From: Flavobacterium ovatum
Lineage (GTDB): Bacteria > Bacteroidota > Bacteroidia > Flavobacteriales > Flavobacteriaceae
NCBI RefSeq assembly: GCF_040703125.1
Contig: NZ_CP160035.1
Span: forward strand, 1,860,001 to 1,924,000
Reading direction: 5' to 3'
DNA: 64,000 nucleotides
Shown: positions 53,515 to 61,682 of the stretch, one piece after another
Position numbering within the stretch: position 1 is the stretch's first letter
Layout: each line of letters opens with the position of its first letter
Position numbers and translations under genes: made by a program
Notes under the pieces: model-generated
Told to the model about the DNA's origin: nothing
Database searches by the model: none
What the model saw: the letters and a program-made list of their open reading frames with translations, nothing else

Positions 53515-54327
53515 TTATATGCTTTTTGCTCCAAATCCACCATCAACGTGCACGACCACTCCGGTAACAAATTTCGAAGCATCACTACATAACCATATCA
53601 GTGTACCGTTGAGGTCTTCTGGATTTCCAAAGCGTCCCATGGGTGTTTGTTTGATAATAGTTTCTCCGCGAGTAGTTAAGTTTCCTTCGGGCGTAAGTAA
53701 TAATGTTCGATTTTGTTCTCCTATAAAAAAACCGGGAGCAATAGCATTTACGCGAATTCCTTCGCCATATTTAGTAGCCATTTCAACCGCCATCCATCGC
53801 GTGAAATTGTCTATTGCTGCCTTGGAGGCAGAATAGCCAACCACGCGAGTTAATGGGCGGTCTGCTGCAGCCGATGAGATATTTATGATTACGCCATTTT
53901 TTTGTTTGGCAAACAATTCTGAAAAAACTTTAGATGGTAAAAAGGTTCCCATTACATTCAAATCCAGCACTTTTTGTAAATCTTCTTGCTTTGCATTAAA
54001 AAAGTCTTGATCGGGCATAATTGTAGCGCCAGGCATATTGCCACCAGCAGCATTGATAAGAATGTCTAGTTTGCCATAAGTAGTAACTATATGCTGTTTT
54101 GCTTTTTCTAAATCACTTTCGTTCAAAACATCGGTAACTATGGCAAATGCTTGGCCTCCGTTGGCTTGGATGGTAGCGACCATTTGATCGAGTTTTTCGG
54201 GAGTTCTTCCTATAACGCCTACGATTGCTCCATTTTGTGCCAAAGCTTGTGCCATATTACCGCCCAAAGTTCCACCGCCGCCAGTGACCAATGCAATTTT
54301 TCCGTTGAGATCGAATGTTTTATTCAT
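53515..54327 (-). CDS. SDR-family oxidoreductase, probable D-mannonate oxidoreductase (fructuronate reductase)
   Basis: 270 residues, classical short-chain dehydrogenase. NAD(P)-binding TGGGGTLGGNMA at about 14-25, NAAGGNMPG, catalytic Ser in NISSAAADRPL, the Tyr-x-x-x-Lys YSASKAAIDNFTRWMA, and a PGFFIGEQNR region as in the fructuronate/mannonate SDRs that replace UxuB in some bacteria. Placement between the YhcH-like gene and uxuA argues for reduction of fructuronate to mannonate, the step linking UxaC to UxuA. Other sugar-acid substrates are possible. Confidence 0.85.
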   Translation of the reverse strand: MNKTFDLNGKIALVTGGGGTLGGNMAQALAQNGAIVGVIGRTPEKLDQMVATIQANGGQAFAIVTDVLNESDLEKAKQHIVTTYGKLDILINAAGGNMPGATIMPDQDFFNAKQEDLQKVLDLNVMGTFLPSKVFSELFAKQKNGVIINISSAAADRPLTRVVGYSASKAAIDNFTRWMAVEMATKYGEGIRVNAIAPGFFIGEQNRTLLLTPEGNLTTRGETIIKQTPMGRFGNPEDLNGTLIWLCSDASKFVTGVVVHVDGGFGAKSI

Positions 54328-54334
54328 AATTATT

Positions 54335-54784
54335 TTAGATTTTTACTTTAAAAATTAATTTTTTGATTTCACCTTCTCCCATCATAGAGGCGTGACAATC
54401 TTCGGGATATAAAATTGCAAATTGATTGTTGGTCAATTGGAAAAAAGTATCTGGCTTGTCATTCCAAAAACGAACATCTTTCTCAGTATTGTAATCGCCA
54501 TTAGGTTGATTGGCTTTTTCTCTAGGTTTCCAAGCAAATGTTTCCAATCCTCTTACGCATACTTGGATATCAATGTGCAGGTCATGACACTCAAAAAACG
54601 CTAGCGCATCTTTGGCATTATTTCCTTGTCCAGTATTCACGATTACACGTAAATTGTCTGATATCGTGGTCACGCCATCAGGTAAATCGGCAATACTGTT
54701 TTGAGCAATAAAGTCAAAAGCAGCTTTGAAATTTGGGTTTAGCGCAAAATATTTTGCTGCGTTTTTTAATGTGTCTATGATCAT
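54335..54784 (-). CDS. YhcH/YjgK/YiaL-family protein
   Basis: 149 residues, full length for this small cupin-like family (formerly annotated as beta-galactosidase beta-subunit-like). Visible pattern: a HxDIQVCVxGxE core (about 70-82, here LHIDIQVCVRGLETF) and FAILYPEDCHASMMGEGEIKKLIFKVKI at the C-terminus, with probable metal-binding His/Asp/Glu residues. Members occur in sialic acid and uronate operons and may be sugar anomerases or isomerases; the reaction here is unknown. First gene of the minus-strand operon, 7 bases before the SDR gene. Confidence 0.88.
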   Translation of the reverse strand: MIIDTLKNAAKYFALNPNFKAAFDFIAQNSIADLPDGVTTISDNLRVIVNTGQGNNAKDALAFFECHDLHIDIQVCVRGLETFAWKPREKANQPNGDYNTEKDVRFWNDKPDTFFQLTNNQFAILYPEDCHASMMGEGEIKKLIFKVKI

Positions 54785-54872
54785 AATTGTTTTTTTATTC
54801 GCTTTGTGCGATGTTTGTTAGTTCTTTGCTAATATAGTTTTGTATTGATTATAAAAAAAAATATATTTTTCA

Positions 54873-54888
54873 CCGTGTTCGCGCACGG
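54873..54888. promoter_or_regulatory. Candidate LacI-type operator
   Basis: An imperfect 16-bp palindrome (CCGTG...CACGG arms, central CG, 12 of 16 positions symmetric) between the divergent YhcH-like and LacI-type genes. GC-rich against an AT-rich background. Palindromes with a central CG are typical LacI-family sites. Confidence 0.4.
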
Positions 54889-54984
54889 AGCTTTACAAAT
54901 ATAGGTTAAAAGTCAATTTGAATTACTAAATTTGAAGAAATATTTATTTTTAAAGGGTAATTAACAATAACTTAAATAGCTAAG

Positions 54985-56004
54985 ATTATTATAACAATTA
55001 AAGAAATAGCAAAACTTGCCAATGTTTCTACGGGAACAGTAGATCGAATTATTCATAATCGAGGGCAAGTAGCGCAAGAGAATGTTGATAAGGTAAACGC
55101 TATAATCAAAGAATACGGTTTTAAACGAAATGTATTTGCGAGTAATTTGGCTTTTAATAAGAAGTTTGTTTTTGCTGTTTTATTGCCAAAAGATGATAAT
55201 GTTGAATATTGGCACAATCATGTGCTGGGAATTCAGAAAGCGGCAAAAGAGTATGAAAGTTATGGAGTAGTTTTGGAATTCTTTTTTTATGATTTTGACG
55301 CTAAATCGTTTTCTATAAAAGCCAAAGAGGTTTTGAAATCGACCTTTCAAGGATTATTGTTTGCTCCAGTATTTCATGACGAATCTATTATTTTTCTGAA
55401 AAAATGGAAAGAGAAAAATACAGCTGTAGTAATGGTTGATTCAAATCTAAAGTTAGGAAGTCCGCACGCTTATTTTGGACAAGACGCTTTTAAAAGTGGT
55501 TTTTTGGCGGGAAAATTAATTAGTTTATCAAAGTATCAAACGCATCAAATATTGGTAGTAAAAATTACACGCGAGATAGAAACAACCTCCGTTTATTTGC
55601 AGCGTATGGAAGGTTTTACTTCATTTTTCACGAATAATCCAGAGCAAAAAGAGGTGAGTTTTACAGAAGTAACAATAAAAGACACCGAAACCAATCAGTT
55701 AACTTTAGCTGTTTTTAAGGATATTGACAGTATTTTTGTTCCCAATTCTAGAGCATATCTAATTGCAGAGTTTTTAGAAAAAAATAAAATTAAAGGTATT
55801 CGGATTGTAGGTTATGATTTATTGGAACAAAATAAAGCATATTTAAAAAAAGGAATGATTGATTTTTTAATCAATCAAAAACCTGAAATCCAAAGCTATA
55901 TGGCTATTGAGTGTTTGTATAAGCAATTGGTACTTCAGGAATCAGTTTTAGAAACACAGTATATGCCACTTGAAATTATTGTAAAAGAGAATTTGGAAGA
56001 GTAA
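54985..56004 (+). CDS. LacI-family transcriptional regulator with no standard start codon
   Basis: The frame is open from 54976 (stop TAA at 54973-54975) to 56004. The first recognisable residues are the LacI HTH: TIKEIAKLANVSTGTVDRI from about 54994, then the hinge-type helix ENVDKVNAIIKEYGF, then a periplasmic-binding-like domain starting KKFVFAVLLPKDDNVEYW. A start at TTG 55147 would remove the entire HTH, so translation must begin near 54985-54991, where the codons are ATT, ATT and ATA. No ATG, GTG or TTG is in frame there. An ATT start is assumed here. About 339 residues, normal for LacI. Divergent from the uronate operon, so probably its regulator. Confidence 0.8.
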   Translation: MIITIKEIAKLANVSTGTVDRIIHNRGQVAQENVDKVNAIIKEYGFKRNVFASNLAFNKKFVFAVLLPKDDNVEYWHNHVLGIQKAAKEYESYGVVLEFFFYDFDAKSFSIKAKEVLKSTFQGLLFAPVFHDESIIFLKKWKEKNTAVVMVDSNLKLGSPHAYFGQDAFKSGFLAGKLISLSKYQTHQILVVKITREIETTSVYLQRMEGFTSFFTNNPEQKEVSFTEVTIKDTETNQLTLAVFKDIDSIFVPNSRAYLIAEFLEKNKIKGIRIVGYDLLEQNKAYLKKGMIDFLINQKPEIQSYMAIECLYKQLVLQESVLETQYMPLEIIVKENLEE

Positions 56005-56029
56005 AAGGTAGGGATTTCTAAATAATACA

Positions 56030-56060
56030 AAACCCTTAAACAATTGATGTTTAAGGGTTT
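56030..56060. terminator. Bidirectional terminator
   Basis: A perfect 12-bp stem (56030-56041 with 56049-56060), with T-rich flank on both sides. It lies 25 bases after the LacI-type gene and 9 bases beyond the 3' end of the minus-strand tRNA. Confidence 0.85.
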
Positions 56061-56068
56061 GTTTTGAG

Positions 56069-56142
56069 TAGCGAGGACGGGAGTTGAACCCGTGACCTCA
56101 GGGTTATGAATCCTGCGCTCTAACCGACTGAGCTACCTCGCC
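56069..56142 (-). tRNA. tRNA-Met (anticodon CAT)
   Basis: 74 nt on the minus strand. Acceptor GGCGAGG pairs with CCTCGCT, with a G-T at the first pair and discriminator A. The D-arm has the usual AGCTCAG...GTTAGAGC, the anticodon loop reads TTCATAA, and the T-arm has GGTTCAA. The CCA end is not encoded. The anticodon could also be an Ile tRNA with modified C34, but the body looks like elongator Met. A G-U first pair is not the C1-A72 mismatch of an initiator. Confidence 0.93.
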
Positions 56143-56293
56143 AAATGCAGTGGAAAACTGTTCCTGATTGCGGGTGCAAATATAAAACTTTTATTAAAGC
56201 AAACAAGTAAAATATAAAGAAAAAAAAATATTTTTAAAAACACTTTTTTATCGGGTTAATATTCTATATATTCGAAAAAAATTAATTTACTCC

Positions 56294-56686
56294 ATGGATC
56301 AAAAAGTACGTTACGAAATCGAGTTCCCTATTTCATCTTCTCCTCAGTTGTTGTATCAATATATTTCGACTCCTTCAGGTTTGTCAGAATGGTTTGCAGA
56401 TAATGTAAATTCTCGTGGGGAGTTTTTCACCTTCATTTGGAATGATTCAGAAGAGAAAGCTAGGTTGGCTTCAAAGAAATCAGGCGAAAAGGTAAAATTC
56501 AAATGGGTAGATGATAATAATAAAGATACTGATCTGTTCTTTGAACTACATATTCTTGTGGATGAATTGACGAAGGATGTTTCTTTAATGGTGGTTGATT
56601 TTGCAGATGCGGATGAAGTAGATGAAGCAAGATTATTGTGGGTAAATCAAATTTCAGATTTGAAACATCTCCTAGGTTCGGTCTAG
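56294..56686 (+). CDS. START-like domain protein (SRPBCC superfamily)
   Basis: 130 residues, ATG start. The pattern YEIEFPISSSPQLLYQYISTPSGLSEWFADNVNSRG...FTFIWNDSEEKARL matches the bacteroidetal START-like/AHSA1-related family with a helix-grip fold that binds hydrophobic ligands. The ligand is unknown. Cytoplasmic. TATATTCG 20 bases upstream resembles a -7 box. The aminotransferase gene follows 55 bases later on the same strand. Confidence 0.85.
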   Translation: MDQKVRYEIEFPISSSPQLLYQYISTPSGLSEWFADNVNSRGEFFTFIWNDSEEKARLASKKSGEKVKFKWVDDNNKDTDLFFELHILVDELTKDVSLMVVDFADADEVDEARLLWVNQISDLKHLLGSV

Positions 56687-56741
56687 TATAATAGTATTTT
56701 AAAACATATATTTGCCCTGAACAAAATTCAGGGCTTTTTTT

Positions 56742-57578
56742 ATGATTAATTTTAATGGAACAATCGTGGCTGAAGAGGCCAATATATTGACACAAAACCG
56801 TGGTTTTCTATACGGTGATGCTGTTTTTGAAACGGTAAAGATTAGTAATGGTGTTATTCTTTTTCTGGAAGATCATTATTTTAGATTGATGGCATCCATG
56901 CGCGTCGTTCGAATGGAGATTCCTATGAATTTTACCATGGAATATTTTGAAGAACAACTTCTTTTAGTTGCGCAAGCTAATAATCTAGTTGAATCGGCTA
57001 GAGTGAGAATAACCGTTTGTAGAAATGATGGAGGATATTATTTGCCTACAACTAATGAAGTTTCTTTTTTAATTCATGCAAGTGTTTTGGAGGAACTACA
57101 ATATAGTATAGCGTCTAAGGAGTATGAGGTGGATTTGTTTAAGGATTTTTATATAACCAAGCAATTGCTGTCCTCTATAAAGACGACGAATAGAATGCTG
57201 AATATTACAGCTAGTGTTTTTGCTTCTGAAAATGGTTTGGATAACTGTTTGTTATTGAATGATAGTAAAAATGTGGTGGAGGCAATTGAAGGTAATATTT
57301 TTATGGTTTTAGGGAATAAACTGATTACTCCTCCAGTTGCGGAAGGTTGTTTGAATGGCGTAATGCGAAAACAAATTTTGGTTTTGGCCAAAAAAATAGA
57401 AAATTTAGAAGTAGTTGAAGAGGTGATTTCTCCTTTTGACCTTCAAAAAGCAGATGAGTTATTTATTACCAATGTGATTAAAGGAGTTCAACCGATTACA
57501 AAGTATAGAAAGAAGAGTTTTAAGACAGAAATTGCTTGTAAGCTAGTGGAGAAACTAAATGAGCAAATTGCTTTTTAA
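56742..57578 (+). CDS. Class IV aminotransferase (aminodeoxychorismate lyase/BCAT-like)
   Basis: 278 residues, PLP-dependent fold type IV. N-terminal FNGTIVAEEANILTQNRGFLYGDAVFETVKI is typical; the PLP lysine is expected in SSIKTTNRMLN (about residue 147), and VVEAIEGNIFMV plus a GCLNGVMRKQIL block complete the cofactor site. Length is closer to aminodeoxychorismate lyase (folate pathway) and D-amino-acid transaminase-like enzymes than to full BCAT. The exact substrate is not determined by sequence reading. A terminator follows. Confidence 0.88.
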   Translation: MINFNGTIVAEEANILTQNRGFLYGDAVFETVKISNGVILFLEDHYFRLMASMRVVRMEIPMNFTMEYFEEQLLLVAQANNLVESARVRITVCRNDGGYYLPTTNEVSFLIHASVLEELQYSIASKEYEVDLFKDFYITKQLLSSIKTTNRMLNITASVFASENGLDNCLLLNDSKNVVEAIEGNIFMVLGNKLITPPVAEGCLNGVMRKQILVLAKKIENLEVVEEVISPFDLQKADELFITNVIKGVQPITKYRKKSFKTEIACKLVEKLNEQIAF

Positions 57579-57606
57579 AGAAGCTCTAAGTTTCATACAT
57601 AGAATG

Positions 57607-57655
57607 AAAAAAGGTTAAACAACAATAGTTTTTACTACTGTGTTTAACCTTTTTT
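57607..57655. terminator. Bidirectional terminator
   Basis: A 14-bp perfect stem (57607-57620 with 57642-57655), A-run on one side and T-run on the other. It lies between the convergent aminotransferase (+) and YqgE (-) genes. Confidence 0.88.
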
Positions 57656-57676
57656 GTATTTAGTGCTATCTGAATT

Positions 57677-58237
57677 TTAATTCAAGTAAGGGTTTTCAGG
57701 TGCATTTGACCAAATAAGGTAATCACCTCCTAGTTCTTTGATTTGATCTTTCCAAAAATGAGCAGGAGACTTTCCTATGATTTTGTTTTTGTAATTGTTA
57801 TTTGTTACAATCCAAGAATTAGCATTCATTTCATTTTCTAATTGGTTTTCGTGCCAACCAGAGTAGCCTAAGAAAAACCGAATATTGTCTTTAGTGATGG
57901 TGCCACTATTAATGAGGTCTTTGGTAGATTCAAAATCACCACCCCAGTAAATTCCATTTGAAATTTCCACACTGTTAGGAATCAATTCAGGTACATTGTG
58001 TATAAAATAAAGGTTGTCTTGTTCAACAGGTCCTCCATTGTATATTTTGAATTTGGATTCAATTTCTGGAATTAGGTCGCTGATAGTGTACTTTAGTGGT
58101 TTATTGATGATAAAACCTACAGAACCTTCTTTGTCATGATCTGCTAATAAAACCACAGATCTATTAAATGATAAATCTCCAATTATAGAAGGCTCAGATA
58201 TAAGTAGTTGTCCTTTTATTAATTTTTCTGAAATCAT
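57677..58237 (-). CDS. YqgE/AlgH family protein
   Basis: 186 residues, usual family length. Diagnostic N-terminus KGQLLISEPSIIGDLSFNRSVVLLADHDKEGSVGFIINKPL (about 9-50), then YNGGPVEQDNLYFIHN and FFLGYSGWHENQLENEM. A small cytoplasmic protein; a transcriptional role was proposed for AlgH, but its biochemical function is not established. ATG start. Likely monocistronic, between a convergent terminator and the HU gene 124 bases upstream. Confidence 0.93.
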   Translation of the reverse strand: MISEKLIKGQLLISEPSIIGDLSFNRSVVLLADHDKEGSVGFIINKPLKYTISDLIPEIESKFKIYNGGPVEQDNLYFIHNVPELIPNSVEISNGIYWGGDFESTKDLINSGTITKDNIRFFLGYSGWHENQLENEMNANSWIVTNNNYKNKIIGKSPAHFWKDQIKELGGDYLIWSNAPENPYLN

Positions 58238-58309
58238 GATACAGTGATTTTTTTATTAAATTTAAGAAAAAAAATAAAAAAAAACCAAATTTTATCGATG
58301 AAATGCAAA

Positions 58310-58333
58310 AAAAAACCCTCCATAAGGAAGGTT
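58310..58333 (-). terminator. Probable terminator of the HU gene
   Basis: A short hairpin with AAAACC...GGTTTT arms and one internal mismatch, followed by T residues on the minus strand, about 30 bases after the HU stop. Confidence 0.6.
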
Positions 58334-58361
58334 TTGTTTCTGTAAGGGGAGAAAACGATGA

Positions 58362-58634
58362 TTAGTTTACTGCTCCTTCTAATTCTGCACCAGCTTTGAA
58401 TTTTACAACATTTTTAGCAGCAATTTGAATAGTTTTTCCTGTTTGAGGGTTTCTTCCATCTCTTGCAGCTCTTGCTGATACTGACCATGATCCAAAACCT
58501 ACTAGAGATACTTTACCTCCTGCTTTTAAAGTACCACTTACGTTTCCTAAAAATGATTCTAAAGCTAATTTAGCAGCAGCTTTAGTAATTCCTGCGTCTG
58601 CAGCGATAGCATCGATTAATTCTGATTTGTTCAT
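58362..58634 (-). CDS. HU-family DNA-binding protein
   Basis: 90 residues, the classical HU length. MNKSELIDAIAADAGITKAAAKLALESFLGNVSGTLKAGGKVSLVGFGSWSVSARAARDGRNPQTGKTIQIAA is a standard HU/IHF pattern: two N-terminal helices, then the beta arm with the GRNPQTG tip that enters the DNA minor groove. Nucleoid architecture. Monocistronic with a good promoter match upstream. Confidence 0.97.
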   Translation of the reverse strand: MNKSELIDAIAADAGITKAAAKLALESFLGNVSGTLKAGGKVSLVGFGSWSVSARAARDGRNPQTGKTIQIAAKNVVKFKAGAELEGAVN

Positions 58635-58675
58635 AATAATATGTTATTTATTGTTGGTTAATGAATTCTTATATA

Positions 58676-58706
58676 CAAATTTAGCAGGAAATCCCTAGCA
58701 TGCAAG
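58676..58706 (-). promoter_or_regulatory. Promoter of the HU gene
   Basis: On the minus strand, TAAATTTG (58683-58676) matches the -7 consensus, and a CTTG (58706-58703) stands 19 bases upstream, in the -33 position. The ATG is 41 bases downstream of the -7 box. Confidence 0.6.
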
Positions 58707-58809
58707 TGTTTTGGTTAATTTAGAACCGTTTTGTTGATAACTTATTTGTTTTGTTAATAAATAAGGTTGTTTTTATTGGGAATCATGTTGTGTCCAATGT
58801 TTTTGCGGG

Positions 58810-59757
58810 TTAAAGAGCTATTGCTTCTTCAGAAAACCTAACGCCGTTTAATAGTTCGGATGTGGTCATTCGTTTTTTTCCGGGGAATTGTAAGCTCATT
58901 ATTTGTATAAAACCCTTTTCAACGGCAATTTTCATTTCTTTTTTGGTGCAAATAATAGTTCCAATGTTTAGTTGATGTTCTTCGTCTAGTATTTTGGATT
59001 CATATATTTTTACGTTCCATTCTTCATTTTTATCCGAAATTAGGGTCCAAGCTGCTGGATAAGGGCTCAGTCCTCTGATGTGGTCGTGAATAGATTGAGT
59101 GGATCTAGTCCAGTCAATTTTGCAGTTTTCTTTGTTGAGTTTGTATGCAGTCTTTATGTTGTCCGCATCGGTTTGAATAGTAGTGGTTGCATTTCCATTT
59201 TCAATCAATGCTAAAGTTTCAATAACGGTTGTACTTCCAATACTCATTAAACGATCATGAAGTTGCCCCGCATTTTCATTAGCATCAATGGCGGTTTCAG
59301 CGCTTAAAATCATGGCTCCAGTATCTATTTTGTCATCAATAAAAAAAGTGGTTACTCCCGTTTTTTCTTCGCCATTGATTATAGCCCAGTTGATAGGCGC
59401 CGCTCCACGGTAATTAGGAAGTAGTGAAGCATGGAGGTTAAAGGTTCCTAAGCTAGGCATTTCCCATACTACTTTTGGTAGCATTCTAAATGCGACTACT
59501 ATATGTAAATTAGCGTTTAATGCTTTTAATTCCGCTAGGAAATCCTCGTCTTTTAGATTGGTTGGTTGTAATAAATGTAAGTTATTGACTAAAGCATATT
59601 CTTTTACGGCGGAATATTTTATTTTTTGTCCACGACCAGCAGGTTTGTCAGCAGCGGTGATAACCCCCACCACGGTATAGTTATTTTGGATAATAGTGTC
59701 AAGAATCCCTACTGCAAATTCAGGAGTTCCCATAAAAACAATTCGTAATTTTTCCAT
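58810..59757 (-). CDS. fmt: Methionyl-tRNA formyltransferase
   Basis: Formylates initiator Met-tRNA with 10-formyl-THF. 315 residues. N-terminal MEKLRIVFMGTPEFAVGIL, TAADKPAGRGQ (tRNA-contact loop), the formyl-transfer signature SLLPNYRGAAPINWAIINGEEKTGVTTFFIDDKIDTG with the catalytic Asn/His/Asp region (about 108-145), and the C-terminal domain with RGLSPYPAAWT. The ATG overlaps the recQ stop by one base (TAATG), so fmt is translationally coupled to recQ. Confidence 0.97.
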   Translation of the reverse strand: MEKLRIVFMGTPEFAVGILDTIIQNNYTVVGVITAADKPAGRGQKIKYSAVKEYALVNNLHLLQPTNLKDEDFLAELKALNANLHIVVAFRMLPKVVWEMPSLGTFNLHASLLPNYRGAAPINWAIINGEEKTGVTTFFIDDKIDTGAMILSAETAIDANENAGQLHDRLMSIGSTTVIETLALIENGNATTTIQTDADNIKTAYKLNKENCKIDWTRSTQSIHDHIRGLSPYPAAWTLISDKNEEWNVKIYESKILDEEHQLNIGTIICTKKEMKIAVEKGFIQIMSLQFPGKKRMTTSELLNGVRFSEEAIAL

Positions 59758-61652
59758 TATGATTTTAAAGTATAGGTATTGTTGGATTTAACTATTATAA
59801 TTTCTTTTTCTAATAGTGCTTGTAATGCAAAGATAATAGTGTCTTTGCTAGTTTGAGTTCTGTTTTGTAATTCTCTTGAATTCAAATCTTCATTTTGTAG
59901 TAGCTCAATAATTTTTTTAGAAAGGGCATCAGGGTCTTTCGGACTTCTTTTTTTGGTGATGCAATAGGAACAAATACCACATTCATCGGCGTCTTTTTCT
60001 CCAAAATAGGCTAAGATCAATTTGCTTTTGCAAATGCTGTCTTCCTTCACATAATCTAAAACCGATTTTAATTGCTCTTTCTTGAGCTGATTTTGTTTTT
60101 CTAAATATTTAGAAACACGATTAATGGTGCGTTCGTCTTCCCTAATTTCGTTAAAAGTTAAAGATGCGTCATTATTTTTAGAGCGGTATTCAATGATTTG
60201 TTTTTCTTTTAATTTTTCCAGAATTGCTAGAACTTCTTTCTCTGGATGATTTGATTTTTTAGCAATCAAAGCACTGTTGAAAACGGTATCCATTTCATAA
60301 ACTCCGGGATAAGTCCTCAATATGGCAAGGATGATTTCCTCGCCATTTGGATTCAAACTGATGTATCGAACTACTTCTTTGGAAGGGATAATAAATTGAA
60401 GACTGATTTTTTCTGAAAATTCTTGTGACAAGCTAATGATGCTTTGTCTGTCAAGAAATTGCAAAGCTTTATAGGTTTTAAGAACCGGAAAATTATACTT
60501 ACTACAAAAATGATTCAAATTAAATGTAAAAGTTTCGTTAATACCTTCTCCGTAAGCGATTTGAAAATAGTTATTGAGTTTGTTATAGGTTAGATTTAGG
60601 AATTTTTTATCAACAAGGGTATTGATGAATTGACTTTCGGCTTGAAAGCGGTCTGAAGGACTCGTTAGTAATACTGCAAAAGCTTTATCCCTATTTCTTC
60701 CTGATCGTCCTGCTTCTTGGTAATAATTTTCAATATTTTCAGGTAATTGGGTGTGAATGACTGTTTTGACATTCGCTTTGTCAATCCCCATCCCAAAGGC
60801 ATTGGTAGCTACAATTACTTGTGCTTTTTCTTCCATCCACAGACTCATGTTTTTGTCCTTTTCTCTCGATGGAAGTCCGCCGTGATAATAAGTCGCTTTG
60901 AAACCTAATGTTTGCAATTGCGATGAAATATCTAGACAGGATTTTCTATTTCGAACATAAATAATAGAAGGTTGTGGGTTTTTCTTTAAAATTTGTTCAA
61001 TTTTAAAAAGTTTGTCTTCGGCTTCAAAAACCATATAAGCAATGTTTTTTCGAGCAAAAGATTCTTGATAAAGTACTGGTTTTTCTAATCCTAATTCTTT
61101 TATAATATCTTCCTTCACACGAGCAGTTGCTGAAGCTGTTAAAGCTAAAAATGGAACATTAGGGAAATGTGTTTTTAAATTTGATATTTTCAAATAAGCA
61201 GGGCGAAAGTCGTGTCCCCATTGCGAAACACAATGTGCTTCATCAATCGCAATTAAGTTGATGTCGAGATTTTTTATTCGTTCTAAAATCCACTCAGACT
61301 GCAAACGCTCTGGAGATAAATACAAAAATTTGTAATTTCCAAATTGGCAATTATCCAAAAGGTCAATCATTTCGTCTGATTTGATACCGCCAGTAAGTGC
61401 AATTGCTTTGATGTCTCTGCTTTGTAAATTAGCAACTTGATCCTTCATTAAAGCGACTAGTGGCGAAACGACCAAACAAATTCCCTTTTGCATCATGGCA
61501 GGAACCTGAAAACAAATCGATTTGCCACCACCCGTTGGTAACAAGGCAAAAGCATCCTTTCCACTCAAAACGGTATCAATGATTTCGTTTTGTAGTGGTC
61601 TAAATTCGTTATGTTTCCAATATTTTTTTAGGATTTCTAAAGCTTCAGACAT
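59757..61652 (-). CDS. recQ: ATP-dependent DNA helicase RecQ
   Basis: 3'-5' superfamily 2 helicase. 631 residues: motif 0 FRPLQNEII, Walker A LLPTGGGKS (about 37-45), DEAH box with AIDEAHCVSQWGHDFRP (about 136-152), motif IV/V region with TNAFGMGIDKANVK, motif VI QEAGRSGRNRDKA (about 313-325), and an RQC zinc site with Cys residues in SICKSKLILAYFGEKDADECGICSYC. No HRDC domain is evident after a short winged-helix-like tail, so it is a RecQ form lacking HRDC. In an operon with fmt. Confidence 0.96.
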   Translation of the reverse strand: MSEALEILKKYWKHNEFRPLQNEIIDTVLSGKDAFALLPTGGGKSICFQVPAMMQKGICLVVSPLVALMKDQVANLQSRDIKAIALTGGIKSDEMIDLLDNCQFGNYKFLYLSPERLQSEWILERIKNLDINLIAIDEAHCVSQWGHDFRPAYLKISNLKTHFPNVPFLALTASATARVKEDIIKELGLEKPVLYQESFARKNIAYMVFEAEDKLFKIEQILKKNPQPSIIYVRNRKSCLDISSQLQTLGFKATYYHGGLPSREKDKNMSLWMEEKAQVIVATNAFGMGIDKANVKTVIHTQLPENIENYYQEAGRSGRNRDKAFAVLLTSPSDRFQAESQFINTLVDKKFLNLTYNKLNNYFQIAYGEGINETFTFNLNHFCSKYNFPVLKTYKALQFLDRQSIISLSQEFSEKISLQFIIPSKEVVRYISLNPNGEEIILAILRTYPGVYEMDTVFNSALIAKKSNHPEKEVLAILEKLKEKQIIEYRSKNNDASLTFNEIREDERTINRVSKYLEKQNQLKKEQLKSVLDYVKEDSICKSKLILAYFGEKDADECGICSYCITKKRSPKDPDALSKKIIELLQNEDLNSRELQNRTQTSKDTIIFALQALLEKEIIIVKSNNTYTLKS

Positions 61653-61682
61653 AGGTGTGAGTTTCGGAATTTAAGATTTGGG

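Noticed and set aside
55147..56004. LacI-type gene starting at the TTG at 55147
   Set aside because: This start would remove the whole DNA-binding domain, which is clearly encoded in the same frame upstream; the longer reading is preferred.
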